Origin: SIG710 sp045651985
GTDB lineage: Bacteria; Bacillota; Clostridia; Oscillospirales; CAG-272
Reading direction: 5' to 3'
NCBI GenBank assembly: GCA_045651985.1
Contig: JAZRTK010000010.1
Location: 24,328-88,327, forward strand
Length of the DNA: 64,000 nt
The notes beneath the pieces were generated by a model. The model had not been told where the DNA came from. It did not search any database and saw only the letters and a program-made list of their open reading frames with translations. The translations under genes were made by a program, and so were the position numbers. This document shows, piece after piece, positions 15,008 to 22,797 of the stretch (positions within the stretch are counted from its first letter, which is position 1; each line of letters starts with the position of its first letter).

Positions 15008-16477
15008 ATGGAATCCATAGTAAGTAAGATTCAAAACAGAAAAGCGCTTCCCATAAGACTCGTGCAGTTCGGTGAGGGAAATTTTTTACGCGCGTTCGTT
15101 GACTACATGGTAGACCGCGCAAACGAGGCGGGTATCATGGACTGCGGTATCGCTGTCGTAAAGCCCATTGAGTTCGGGTCTCTTGAACGCTTTGAAAAGC
15201 AAGATAATCTTTACACGGTAAATCTCAGAGGAAAGCTGGACGGAGAGGTTATAAATTCCTCTCATGTCGTCACGAGCATTGAAAAGACCGTGGATATATA
15301 CAGCGATCCGGATTCCTATATGGAACTCTCCAGACTTGAAACCCTTCGTTTCGTAGTATCGAATACTACCGAGGCGGGTATCGTACTTGATCTGAACGAT
15401 AAAATTGACGGTATTCCGTCCACATACCCAGGCAAGCTCACGAAATTCCTTTTTGAGAGATTCAACTGCTTTGGGGGCGACAAGTCGAAGGGGCTTATTC
15501 TTCTGCCCGTTGAGCTTATTGAAAACAACGGCGGAAAGCTGAAGGAATGTGTTCTTGCGCTGGCAAATGCTTGGGGGCTTGGCGCGCAATTTTCGTCGTG
15601 GATCGAGGAAGCCTGCATCTTCTGCTCAACGCTCGTTGACCGCATCGTTACGGGTTATCCCCGCGACGAGGCAGAGCAGATCTGCGAAGGGCTGGGATAC
15701 AGCGACGAGCTTCTTGACGTTGGTGAGCCCTTTGGACTTTGGGTAATTGAAAGCGAGCGCGATATTTCCTCCGAGCTTCCCCTTGACCGCGCGGGCATGC
15801 CCGTTGTGTTTACCGACGATCAGAGACCTTACCGCGAGAGAAAGGTAAGGATCCTCAATGGCGCGCACACTTCCACAGTACTTTTGGGTTGGCTCTCCGG
15901 ACTTCCCATCGTTCGCGAATGTATGGAGGATAAGGTCATACGCGCATTTATGGAAAAGGCTGTTGGCGAGGAGATCGCGCCGCAGGTAAAGCTCCCCGCA
16001 GACGAGGTCGCGGCTTTCGCTGAGGCGGTGTACGAGAGATTTGAAAATCCCTTTATCCGCCACAGCGTTCTTGATATTTCCCTCAATTCCGTTTCCAAAT
16101 GGAAGAGCAGGATACTGCCTTCCTTTAAGGACTATTTTGAAAAGAACGGCAAAATCGCGCCTGCTTTGACTATGTCTATGGCAGGTCTCCTTGCGTTCTA
16201 CGGTGCAGGTGAGTACATAGACGGTAAGATCGAAGCAAAGCGTCCTTGCGACGGCACACCTTACACGGTGCGCGACGATGCGGAGGCTCTCGCGTTCATC
16301 GCCGAGAACAGCCAAAAACCTTCTGCACAGTATGCAAAGGCGGTTCTTTCAAACGAAAAGTTCTGGGGCGAGGACCTTTGCTCCTATCCTCGGTTCTGCG
16401 AGACGGTTGCATCTTACCTTGACGCGTTCAAGGCAGACGGCGTAAAGGAAACTGTTGCAAAGCTTGTTGAGGCTTGA
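15008..16477 (+). CDS. uxaB: Tagaturonate reductase (altronate oxidoreductase)
   Basis: NAD-dependent reduction of tagaturonate to altronate. The N-terminal LVQFGEGNFLRAFVDYMVDRANEAG is the Rossmann loop of the mannitol-dehydrogenase family; LRFVVSNTTEAGI, DRIVTGYPRDE and the C-terminal domain with KVRILNGAHTSTVLLGWLSGL are the catalytic Lys/Asn/His region typical of UxaB. 489 residues, full length. AAAGGAG ribosome site. Followed 15 bases later by uxaA and divergent from uxaC. Confidence 0.96.
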   Translation: MESIVSKIQNRKALPIRLVQFGEGNFLRAFVDYMVDRANEAGIMDCGIAVVKPIEFGSLERFEKQDNLYTVNLRGKLDGEVINSSHVVTSIEKTVDIYSDPDSYMELSRLETLRFVVSNTTEAGIVLDLNDKIDGIPSTYPGKLTKFLFERFNCFGGDKSKGLILLPVELIENNGGKLKECVLALANAWGLGAQFSSWIEEACIFCSTLVDRIVTGYPRDEAEQICEGLGYSDELLDVGEPFGLWVIESERDISSELPLDRAGMPVVFTDDQRPYRERKVRILNGAHTSTVLLGWLSGLPIVRECMEDKVIRAFMEKAVGEEIAPQVKLPADEVAAFAEAVYERFENPFIRHSVLDISLNSVSKWKSRILPSFKDYFEKNGKIAPALTMSMAGLLAFYGAGEYIDGKIEAKRPCDGTPYTVRDDAEALAFIAENSQKPSAQYAKAVLSNEKFWGEDLCSYPRFCETVASYLDAFKADGVKETVAKLVEA

Positions 16478-16492
16478 TTTTTGGAGATTAAA

Positions 16493-17971
16493 ATGAACGT
16501 ATTAAAGATACATGAAAAGGATAACGTTGCCGTTGCGTTGACGGCGGCAGCCGCAGGCGAAAAGATTGCCGTTAACGGCGTTGAAATAACGCTTTTTGAG
16601 GATATCCCGGCAGGTCACAAGGTGGCTCTGCGGGCGATCAACGCGGGCGAGAACGTAATAAAATACGGCTTTCCCATCGGACATGCAAAGGAAAATATCG
16701 AGGCGGGACACCACGTCCATTGCCACAACCTTGCGTCCAACCTTTCGGGACTGCTTTCCTACGAATATACCCCCGATTACACGGAATTGAAGAAGACCAC
16801 ACCGGGCACATTCATGGGCTACAAGAGAAAGGACGGCCGCGTTGGAATCCGCAACGAGGTCTGGATAATCCCCACCGTCGGCTGCGTAAACGCCATTGCC
16901 AAGGAGATCGAGGACCGTTCAAAGGAGTTTGCGGCAGGCTCGGTGGAGGGAGTTTTCTCCTACGCTCACCCCTACGGCTGTTCACAGCTTGGCGACGACC
17001 ACGAAAACACTCAAAAGGCTCTTTGCGGACTTATAAATCATCCCAACGCAGGCGCGGTTTTGGTGCTTTGCCTTGGTTGCGAGAACAACACCGCAGAGCA
17101 GATGAAAGCTATGCTTGGTGACTACGACACAGAGCGTATCCGCTTCCTCGTTTGCCAGGAGGTCGAGGACGAAATTTCGGAGGGCACGAAGATGGTTTCC
17201 GAGCTTTGTCAGTACGCTTCTCAATTTGAAAGGGAAGAGTGCGGCGCGGATAAGCTGATAATCGGTCTGAAATGCGGCGGCTCAGACGGTTTTTCGGGAA
17301 TTACCGCAAATCCTCTTGTGGGCTCGTTCTCGGACCATCTGATTTCGGGCGGCGGCTCGACTATCTTGACCGAAGTTCCCGAAATGTTCGGCGCGGGGAC
17401 CATCTTGATGAACCGTTGCCGTACACGGGAGGTTTTTGAGGAATGTGTAAGTCTTATCAACAACTTCAAAGAATATTTCCGCCGTCACGGAGAGAAGATA
17501 AATGAAAATCCCTCTCCCGGAAACAAGGCGGGCGGTATTTCAACACTTGAGGACAAGTCGCTCGGTTGCACACAGAAGGGCGGAACGGCAGTGGTCGAGG
17601 ACGTGCTCACTTACGGCGAGCCCGTAAAGAAAAACGGACTCTCTCTCCTGCAAGCTCCCGGAAACGACCTGGTGGCATCGTTGGCGTTAGCGGTATCGGG
17701 CGCTCACATGGTGCTATTTACTACGGGTCGCGGAACACCATTCGGCTGTCCCGTTCCTACCGTTAAAATATCCAGCAACACAAGTCTTTTCGAACACAAA
17801 AGCGGCTGGATAGATTTTGACGCAGGCGAATTGGCTCGCGGCAAAAGTATGGACAAGGTAACCAAGGAATTTTACGATTTCGTTTTGTCGGTAGCATCCG
17901 GCGAGAAGACCAAGAGTGAGCGCATGGACAAGCGCGACCTTGCGATCTTCAAGGACGGAGTAACACTTTAA
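16493..17971 (+). CDS. uxaA: Altronate dehydratase
   Basis: Dehydrates altronate to 2-keto-3-deoxygluconate, third step of galacturonate breakdown. The N-terminal SAF domain (LKIHEKDNVAVALTAA...GHHVHCHN) is followed by the catalytic region with GYKRKDGRVGIRNEVWIIPTVGCVN, YGCSQLGDDHENT, LKCGGSDGFSGITANPLVG and GCTQKGGTA, all characteristic of the UxaA/GarD family. 492 residues. GGAGATTAAAATG fixes the start at 16493 rather than a TTG four codons upstream. No kdgK/kdgA in the window, so the pathway continues elsewhere. Confidence 0.96.
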   Translation: MNVLKIHEKDNVAVALTAAAAGEKIAVNGVEITLFEDIPAGHKVALRAINAGENVIKYGFPIGHAKENIEAGHHVHCHNLASNLSGLLSYEYTPDYTELKKTTPGTFMGYKRKDGRVGIRNEVWIIPTVGCVNAIAKEIEDRSKEFAAGSVEGVFSYAHPYGCSQLGDDHENTQKALCGLINHPNAGAVLVLCLGCENNTAEQMKAMLGDYDTERIRFLVCQEVEDEISEGTKMVSELCQYASQFEREECGADKLIIGLKCGGSDGFSGITANPLVGSFSDHLISGGGSTILTEVPEMFGAGTILMNRCRTREVFEECVSLINNFKEYFRRHGEKINENPSPGNKAGGISTLEDKSLGCTQKGGTAVVEDVLTYGEPVKKNGLSLLQAPGNDLVASLALAVSGAHMVLFTTGRGTPFGCPVPTVKISSNTSLFEHKSGWIDFDAGELARGKSMDKVTKEFYDFVLSVASGEKTKSERMDKRDLAIFKDGVTL

Positions 17972-17976
17972 AAAAC

Positions 17977-18010
17977 AAGGGAGATGCTTTTGCATCTCCC
18001 TTATTTTTTT
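17977..18010. terminator. Bidirectional terminator
   Basis: AAGGGAGATGC and GCATCTCCCTT pair around TTTT, with T-runs on both strands; ends uxaA and the opposing hypothetical gene. Confidence 0.9.
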
Positions 18011-18366
18011 GTGAGATTTTCGTAGTGTGACAGCATTCGGTCGTAAATTTTTTTAGCTTCGGTCAGCCGTCGGTAGACGGTGCGGTCGTCCATAAAATTT
18101 GCGGCGGCAAAGCAACGTATACGCGAACTTATCTGCGAAGCCTTTATCGGTATGCAAGGCGCGCCGCCGTATACGGCACGCGCCGCCTCGGCGCACTCGC
18201 TCTTTCCCGATATTTCAAGATGACGATAGGTGTCCCGCACGGCAAGCATCGAGCTTGCGGTATCGGAGCCCAGCCTTGAAACAACTAAAAGGAAACTCAA
18301 CGGTGTTTTTTTATGCAGCTCCAGCGCGCCGTAAACAGCAAACGCCGCAGATGCGGACAGTTTCAT
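18001..18366 (-). CDS. Hypothetical protein, 121 residues
   Basis: I do not recognise it. No signal peptide or membrane segment; alanine-rich N-terminus (KLSASAAFAVYGALELHKK) predicted helical, then SRLGSDTASSMLAVRDTYRHLEISGKSECAEAARAVYGG and a C-terminal ANFMDDRTVYRRLTEAKKIYDRMLSHYENL helix. Basic overall, so nucleic-acid or protein binding is possible. The start ATG 18366 is chosen because GGAGGTG lies 6 bases before it. It stands alone between two convergent or divergent units. Base composition resembles its neighbours, and codon use looks ordinary, so it is probably a genuine host gene. Confidence 0.7.
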   Translation of the reverse strand: MKLSASAAFAVYGALELHKKTPLSFLLVVSRLGSDTASSMLAVRDTYRHLEISGKSECAEAARAVYGGAPCIPIKASQISSRIRCFAAANFMDDRTVYRRLTEAKKIYDRMLSHYENLTKK

Positions 18367-18491
18367 TTCATCACCTCCCCGCATATCATATCAAATGAAT
18401 GTTTCGCGGGCTTTTTGGAAAGGTAAAAAAACAAAAAATTCGGTTACTGTGTGACTTGTTTTTAACGAAGTGATAAAAATCGTTCTTTGCC

Positions 18492-18520
18492 TTGACAAGA
18501 AAGGGTTTATGAGGTATAAT
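18492..18520 (+). promoter_or_regulatory. Promoter of HPr-like gene
   Basis: Perfect consensus TTGACA-17-TATAAT, 31 bases before the start codon; expected to be strong. Confidence 0.85.
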
Positions 18521-18550
18521 TAGAAAAATCGATTTAGGAGGTCTTATTAA

Positions 18551-18781
18551 ATGACAACAGTAAATATTCGTCTCACGACACTTGAGGACGTCCGCCGTTT
18601 CGTGAATACGGTTACAAAGTACGATATCGAAATAGACCTTTGCTCGGGACGTTACGTGGTCGATGCAAAGTCCATTATGGGAATCTTCTCTCTTGACCTG
18701 CTTTCTCCTATTAAACTGACTGCTCACACAGACGACACCTCGGCTCTGTTTGCAGATCTGAAAGATTTCATCATAGAATAA
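18551..18781 (+). CDS. HPr-family protein lacking the phosphorylatable His
   Basis: 76 residues with the HPr fold pattern: VNIRLTTLEDVRRFVNTVTKYDIEIDLCSGRYVVDAKSIMGIFSLDL. The regulatory serine region is conserved (AKSIMG, Ser41, equivalent to Ser46 of Bacillus HPr), but the GLHARPA active-site loop that carries His15 is replaced by LEDVRRF, with no His in the protein's first half. It therefore cannot relay PTS phosphate in the usual way; by analogy with Crh it could be a regulatory protein. Such proteins are common in clostridia. AGGAGGTC ribosome site, perfect promoter, own terminator. Confidence 0.85.
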   Translation: MTTVNIRLTTLEDVRRFVNTVTKYDIEIDLCSGRYVVDAKSIMGIFSLDLLSPIKLTAHTDDTSALFADLKDFIIE

Positions 18782-18786
18782 AATAG

Positions 18787-18811
18787 GAAGGGCGGGCAAC
18801 CGCCCTTTTTA
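18787..18811 (+). terminator. Terminator after HPr-like gene
   Basis: AAGGGCGG and CCGCCCTT pair around a GCAA tetraloop, followed by TTT. Confidence 0.85.
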
Positions 18812-18835
18812 CAAAAACGAAGGGAAAAAGAGAGC

Positions 18836-19723
18836 ATGAAAACGTCACTTGTGATACTTGCCGCGGGGATCGGATTGAGATTTGGCGGCGGAGTGAAGCA
18901 AATAGCGCCCGTAGGACCAAACGGAGAAATAATCATTGATTATTCTATCCGCGATGCTCTTGAAGCGGGCTTTAATAAGGTGGTTTTCGTTATCAGACGG
19001 GATATTGAGCAGGATTTCCGTGAGGTGATCGGCAACAAGACCGAAAAGCTGTGCGAGGTCGAGTACGTTTTTCAGGACAAGACCGATTTGCCGTACACAC
19101 CCGTGTGCGCCTCAAACCGTCAAAAGCCCTGGGGCACGACTCACGCGCTTTACAGCTGCCGCGACGTCCTAAAAGAGCCTTTTCTCATCATAAATGCTGA
19201 CGATTATTACGGCAAGAGCGCTTATAGAAAGGCTCATGATTTTCTTGTTTCCGAGAGAGGTTGGAATGACTACGGAATGGTCGCTTTCCGACTTGGAAAT
19301 ACCCTCAGCGATAACGGAGGCGTGACCCGCGGTGTATGCTATGCTGACAGTCGGGGCTGGCTTGCCGAAGTAAAAGAGACTTACGGCATCGAGAAAAAGG
19401 ACGAAGGTGCGGTGGCAGACGGAAAGATAGTTCCCGGCGACACGCTCGTTTCCATGAACATGTGGTGCTTTACTCCCTCGATCTTTTCCGAGGTGGAGGC
19501 GCAGTTGACCGAGTTCCTGCGCAGATTGCCCGACGAGGATATAAAGAGTGAGCACGTTCTGCCTACCATGGTGGGAGAAATGCTGTCTGGCGGCCGAGGT
19601 CGTGTCAAGGTGCTTGAATCCGAGGACACGTGGGTTGGCGTGACTTACGCCGAAGACAAGCCCTACGTTCAAAGTTATTTTAAAGATCTTATCGCTCGCG
19701 GAGTTTATCCCCATAAGCTGTAA
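18836..19723 (+). CDS. Nucleotidyltransferase (sugar-phosphate type)
   Basis: 295 residues, GT-A-like NTP transferase. The signature LAAGIGLRFGGGVKQIAPVGPNGE is the nucleotide-binding loop with the Arg and Lys of the family; NADDYYGKSAY carries the metal-binding Asp. The KPWGTTHALYSCRD segment resembles the AHAL motif of UDP-glucose pyrophosphorylases. Likely transfers a nucleotide to a sugar- or phospho-compound; substrate unknown. Only 25 bases follow the previous terminator and I see no separate promoter, so expression may be partial readthrough. AAGGGA ribosome site. FkbM methyltransferase lies convergent. Confidence 0.85.
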   Translation: MKTSLVILAAGIGLRFGGGVKQIAPVGPNGEIIIDYSIRDALEAGFNKVVFVIRRDIEQDFREVIGNKTEKLCEVEYVFQDKTDLPYTPVCASNRQKPWGTTHALYSCRDVLKEPFLIINADDYYGKSAYRKAHDFLVSERGWNDYGMVAFRLGNTLSDNGGVTRGVCYADSRGWLAEVKETYGIEKKDEGAVADGKIVPGDTLVSMNMWCFTPSIFSEVEAQLTEFLRRLPDEDIKSEHVLPTMVGEMLSGGRGRVKVLESEDTWVGVTYAEDKPYVQSYFKDLIARGVYPHKL

Positions 19724-19752
19724 AAAAGCCCGCCAGAGACGGGCTTTGGATA
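19724..19752. terminator. Terminator between convergent genes
   Basis: AAAGCCCG and CGGGCTTT pair around a short loop, preceded by A-run and followed by weak T-run; could serve both genes. Confidence 0.7.
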
Positions 19753-19753
19753 G

Positions 19754-20827
19754 TTATTTTATTGCGTAAAGATTCAAGTCCCACGCGGGAAGGTAGGAAA
19801 AACGGCGAAGATAAAGCTTGTAGCAGGGGTTCATTGCGTGTATCGTCAGAGGAAGCTCAAAAATATCCTCGCTTCGGTGGTACATGGATACCAGCAGGTC
19901 GGGAGCAAATCGGGAGATCGTTTGAGCCGAGCCGAAAAGAGCTTGGCGTTCCGAGCCTTCAACGTCGTATTTGATATAGTCTACGGCGCGGACGCCGAGA
20001 ATATTGTCAAGTGCGTCGACCTTGACTTCCTTTGTTTTCTTGCCCGTCTGAGAAATATTTGCGTTGCGGTTCCCGCTTCCGTCAAAGAAAAGTGTGTCGG
20101 TATGGCTCCAAGCCCCGACGTTATGAAGTTCAAGCTGCAAACGGTCTTCACCTTGCGCGTATTCGGACAGCTTGCGAAAATTTCGTGAGTCAGGCTCAAG
20201 AGCCACGGCAAGCTCAAGATTGGGAGCGTACTGAAGAAGCTCTCGCACAGTATCCCCGTTGTACGCGCCAAGGTCGGCGTAAGTGCGGTATTCGTTAGGA
20301 CGCAATATTTCGCGGTAAACGGTTTGGCGGTCGGTCTCGCTTGCGCGGAGGTGGGAGATCTTTCCCGTGAGCTTTGCATTTATGACGCTCTCGTATACGC
20401 GAACAGACTCCTCGTCTGCAAAAAGGGAAGCGCACCGCTCGATCTTGTCCATATTTTCATCAACAAACTCCCGTGTAAAAAGAGTTTCGCCGAAAACGGG
20501 CACGTCGGGCACGTAAAGCTCGGTCTCCTGTGATATAGTGTAGATTCGGTCGAGCACATCGGTAAGGGAAGTGGCAAATGACACAAGGACGATAAACTCC
20601 TTGTATTTTGCCTTGATCTCGCTGTAGGACAAGACTTTTTTGCTGTGAAAAGCGTGACCTCGGACAAATCCGTCGCTGGCAAAGAAGTCGCAGACCTCGA
20701 TCCCGTATTTTTCACATACGGACAGGATCTTGTCGGCACCGTTTCCCATTCCGTACATGACCACGGGCTTGTCGGTTTTTTTCAGATACGTCCAAATATC
20801 ATTTTTTTCAATATATAAATTTTTCAT
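19754..20827 (-). CDS. FkbM-family methyltransferase
   Basis: 357 residues. The N-terminal 110 residues form a separate Rossmann-like region (VVMYGMGNGADKILSVCEKYGIEVCDFFASDG), of a kind often seen in front of FkbM domains. The C-terminal half is the SAM-dependent FkbM domain: TYADLGAYNGDTVRELL (motif I), VALEPDSRNFRKL, and VDALDNILGVRAVDYIKYDVEGSERQALFGS, the family's diagnostic block. FkbM enzymes O-methylate sugars or natural products; the substrate is unknown here, although the adjacent nucleotidyltransferase suggests glycan metabolism. AGGGTG ribosome site. Divergent from the HIT gene with 47 bases between starts. Confidence 0.88.
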   Translation of the reverse strand: MKNLYIEKNDIWTYLKKTDKPVVMYGMGNGADKILSVCEKYGIEVCDFFASDGFVRGHAFHSKKVLSYSEIKAKYKEFIVLVSFATSLTDVLDRIYTISQETELYVPDVPVFGETLFTREFVDENMDKIERCASLFADEESVRVYESVINAKLTGKISHLRASETDRQTVYREILRPNEYRTYADLGAYNGDTVRELLQYAPNLELAVALEPDSRNFRKLSEYAQGEDRLQLELHNVGAWSHTDTLFFDGSGNRNANISQTGKKTKEVKVDALDNILGVRAVDYIKYDVEGSERQALFGSAQTISRFAPDLLVSMYHRSEDIFELPLTIHAMNPCYKLYLRRFSYLPAWDLNLYAIK

Positions 20828-20874
20828 TTAGCACCCTAATTTTTGAGCCGCTGTGCGGCAGAATGGAGATAAAA

Positions 20875-21213
20875 ATGGATTGCTTGTTTTGTAAAATAGT
20901 AGCGGGGGACATTCCCTCGTCTAAAGTCTACGAGGACGATTACGCTTACGCCTTCCGCGATATCAACCCTCAAGCGCCCGTGCATATCCTCATCGTTCCA
21001 AAGGAGCATATTCCTTCTGTAGACGGTATCACAGAGGAGAACAGCACAGTCATTGCAAAGATCTTTGAGGCTATTCCAAAGATCGCGTCACAGGAAAAAC
21101 TTGGCGGCGGCTACCGCGTCATTTCAAACTGCGGCGACCACGCCTGTCAGAGCGTAAAGCATCTGCATTTCCACATTGTTGGCGGTGCTCAGCTTTCCGA
21201 GCAAATGGCATAA
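20875..21213 (+). CDS. HIT-family (HinT-like) nucleotide hydrolase
   Basis: 112 residues. CLFCKIVAGDIPSSKVYEDD with a CxxC zinc pair, DINPQAPVHILIVPKEHI, and the triad HLHFHIVGG are the HinT branch of the histidine-triad family, which hydrolyses purine nucleoside phosphoramidates and AMP-lysine adducts. The GGAG ribosome site places the start at 20875; the frame opens slightly earlier at a non-ATG codon. Monocistronic and convergent with the aspartokinase gene. Confidence 0.95.
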   Translation: MDCLFCKIVAGDIPSSKVYEDDYAYAFRDINPQAPVHILIVPKEHIPSVDGITEENSTVIAKIFEAIPKIASQEKLGGGYRVISNCGDHACQSVKHLHFHIVGGAQLSEQMA

Positions 21214-21224
21214 AAGATAATTTT

Positions 21225-21264
21225 TAACCCGAGAAGCATCTCGCTTCTCGGGTTAATTTTTTTA
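21225..21264. terminator. Bidirectional terminator
   Basis: TTAACCCGAGAAGC and GCTTCTCGGGTTAA pair around ATCTC, T-runs on both strands; ends the HIT gene and lysC. Confidence 0.88.
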
Positions 21265-22578
21265 TTTTACGAATTCGTTGTAGATAGCTACGTGAGCCTT
21301 TTTGAGGTCTGCCTCGTCGATACCGATGATGATGTTAAGCTCGCTTGAGCCCTGGTCGATCATGCGAATATTGACGCCTGCTTTTGAGGCGGCGTTCAGC
21401 ACTCTTGCGGCAGTACCCTTAGCCTTGACCATACCGCGGCCAACCACTGCCAGAAGCGCAATACCGTCCGTGATAGTGATAGTGTCGGGACGAACGCGTC
21501 TCTGCATGGTTGCAAGGAGCTTTTCCTTCTTGTCGGCGATAGCGGCGGTGGAAACGACCACGCACATGGTGTCAATGCCCGAAGGAAGATGTTCAAAGGA
21601 TATTTCGTTGTCCTCAAGCACTTCAAGTACCTTGCGTCCAAAGCCCAGCTCTGCGTTCATCATATCCTTTTCGATAGTAATAACAGAGAATCCTGCCTTT
21701 CCTGCGATACCTGTGATGACCTTGTCGGCATTGTAATCGGCGGTTGAAGGAACTATCATTGTACCCCTCTTTGAGGGATCGTTTGTATTTTTGATGTTGA
21801 TCGGAATGTTAGCGAAGCGAACGGGGAAGATAGCGTCCTCGTGAAGAACGGTGGCACCCATGTAGGAAAGCTCGCGAAGCTCACGGTAGGTGATGGTATC
21901 AATGGTGCAGGGGTTCTCGATAACTCTGGGGTCTGCCATCTTGAAGCCGTCAACGTCTGTCCAGTTCTCGTAGAGATCTGCACTGCAGGCGCGGGCAACG
22001 ATAGAGCCCGTGATATCGGAGCCACCGCGGGAGAAGGTCTTGATGGTGCCGTTGGGCATTACGCCGTAAAAGCCGGGAATGACCGCTCTCTTGTGCTGAG
22101 CAAGCTCCTCGCGCAAGACCTCGTTTGTCTTGTCCGCGTCGAAGGAACCGTTGTCACGGAAAAGAATAACATTCTCCGCATCGATAAAATCAAATCCAAG
22201 ATACTTTGCAAGAATAAGACCGTTTAAGTATTCGCCGCGGCTTGCCGCAAAGTCACGGCCCGAACGATGGCGGAGCGCGTTCTTTACGTAAGTCAGCTCG
22301 CCGCTGATGTCAAAATCAAGTCCTAAGTCGGAAATGATCTCGCAGTATCTCTTTTCGATAAGTCCGAAGTATTCATCGATATTCTCGCCGCGCTTTACCA
22401 TTTCATAGCAATTGTAAAGCATATCGGTGACCTTCACGTCATCGGAAAAACGCTTTCCCGGCGCGGAAGGGATAACGTAACGTCTTGCGGGGTCGGCTTT
22501 GATAATGCCTGCCACCTTACGGAACTGCTCTGCATCTGCAAGCGAGCTTCCGCCGAATTTTACGACTTTAAGCTGCAT
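21262..22578 (-). CDS. lysC: Aspartokinase
   Basis: 438 residues. Phosphorylates aspartate, first step of the lysine, threonine, methionine and diaminopimelate pathways. KVVKFGGSSLADAEQFRKV is the kinase nucleotide signature; FSRGGSDITGSIVARA and NWTDVDGFKMADPRVIENPCTI are the Asp-binding and catalytic blocks; the C-terminal 140 residues carry two ACT regions (GKAGFSVITIEKDMMN and ARVLNAASKAGVNIRMIDQGSSELN) that normally bind feedback amino acids. I chose ATG 22578 (MQLKVVKF), with GGAG 11 bases upstream, over an in-frame start nine codons earlier. Monofunctional: no homoserine dehydrogenase domain. Confidence 0.94.
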   Translation of the reverse strand: MQLKVVKFGGSSLADAEQFRKVAGIIKADPARRYVIPSAPGKRFSDDVKVTDMLYNCYEMVKRGENIDEYFGLIEKRYCEIISDLGLDFDISGELTYVKNALRHRSGRDFAASRGEYLNGLILAKYLGFDFIDAENVILFRDNGSFDADKTNEVLREELAQHKRAVIPGFYGVMPNGTIKTFSRGGSDITGSIVARACSADLYENWTDVDGFKMADPRVIENPCTIDTITYRELRELSYMGATVLHEDAIFPVRFANIPINIKNTNDPSKRGTMIVPSTADYNADKVITGIAGKAGFSVITIEKDMMNAELGFGRKVLEVLEDNEISFEHLPSGIDTMCVVVSTAAIADKKEKLLATMQRRVRPDTITITDGIALLAVVGRGMVKAKGTAARVLNAASKAGVNIRMIDQGSSELNIIIGIDEADLKKAHVAIYNEFVK

Positions 22579-22637
22579 AGTGGTATAAACTCCAATCTGC
22601 CGCAAAATGCGGCTTCAAATAAAAAATAGACTATTAT

Positions 22638-22666
22638 ATTATATTTTATAATGCGGGCAAAGTCAA
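22638..22666 (-). promoter_or_regulatory. lysC promoter
   Basis: Minus-strand TTGACT, 17-base spacer, TATAAT. The 5' leader contains a small GCCGC/GCGGC hairpin but is too short for a lysine riboswitch. Confidence 0.7.
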
Positions 22667-22731
22667 GTGATTTTTTGCAGTTTTCGTATATTTTTTGCGG
22701 TTTTCTGCATAAAACCGAGGTTTTTAAAAAC

Positions 22732-22760
22732 TTGACAAAAAAAAGAGGGCATGGTATAAT
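22732..22760 (+). promoter_or_regulatory. Promoter of TerB_N/ATPase cassette
   Basis: Perfect TTGACA-17-TATAAT, 37 bases before the start codon, indicating that the cassette is probably well expressed. Confidence 0.85.
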
Positions 22761-22797
22761 ACTATAATACCCAATTTTGATATGAGGAGGTGTCGAA

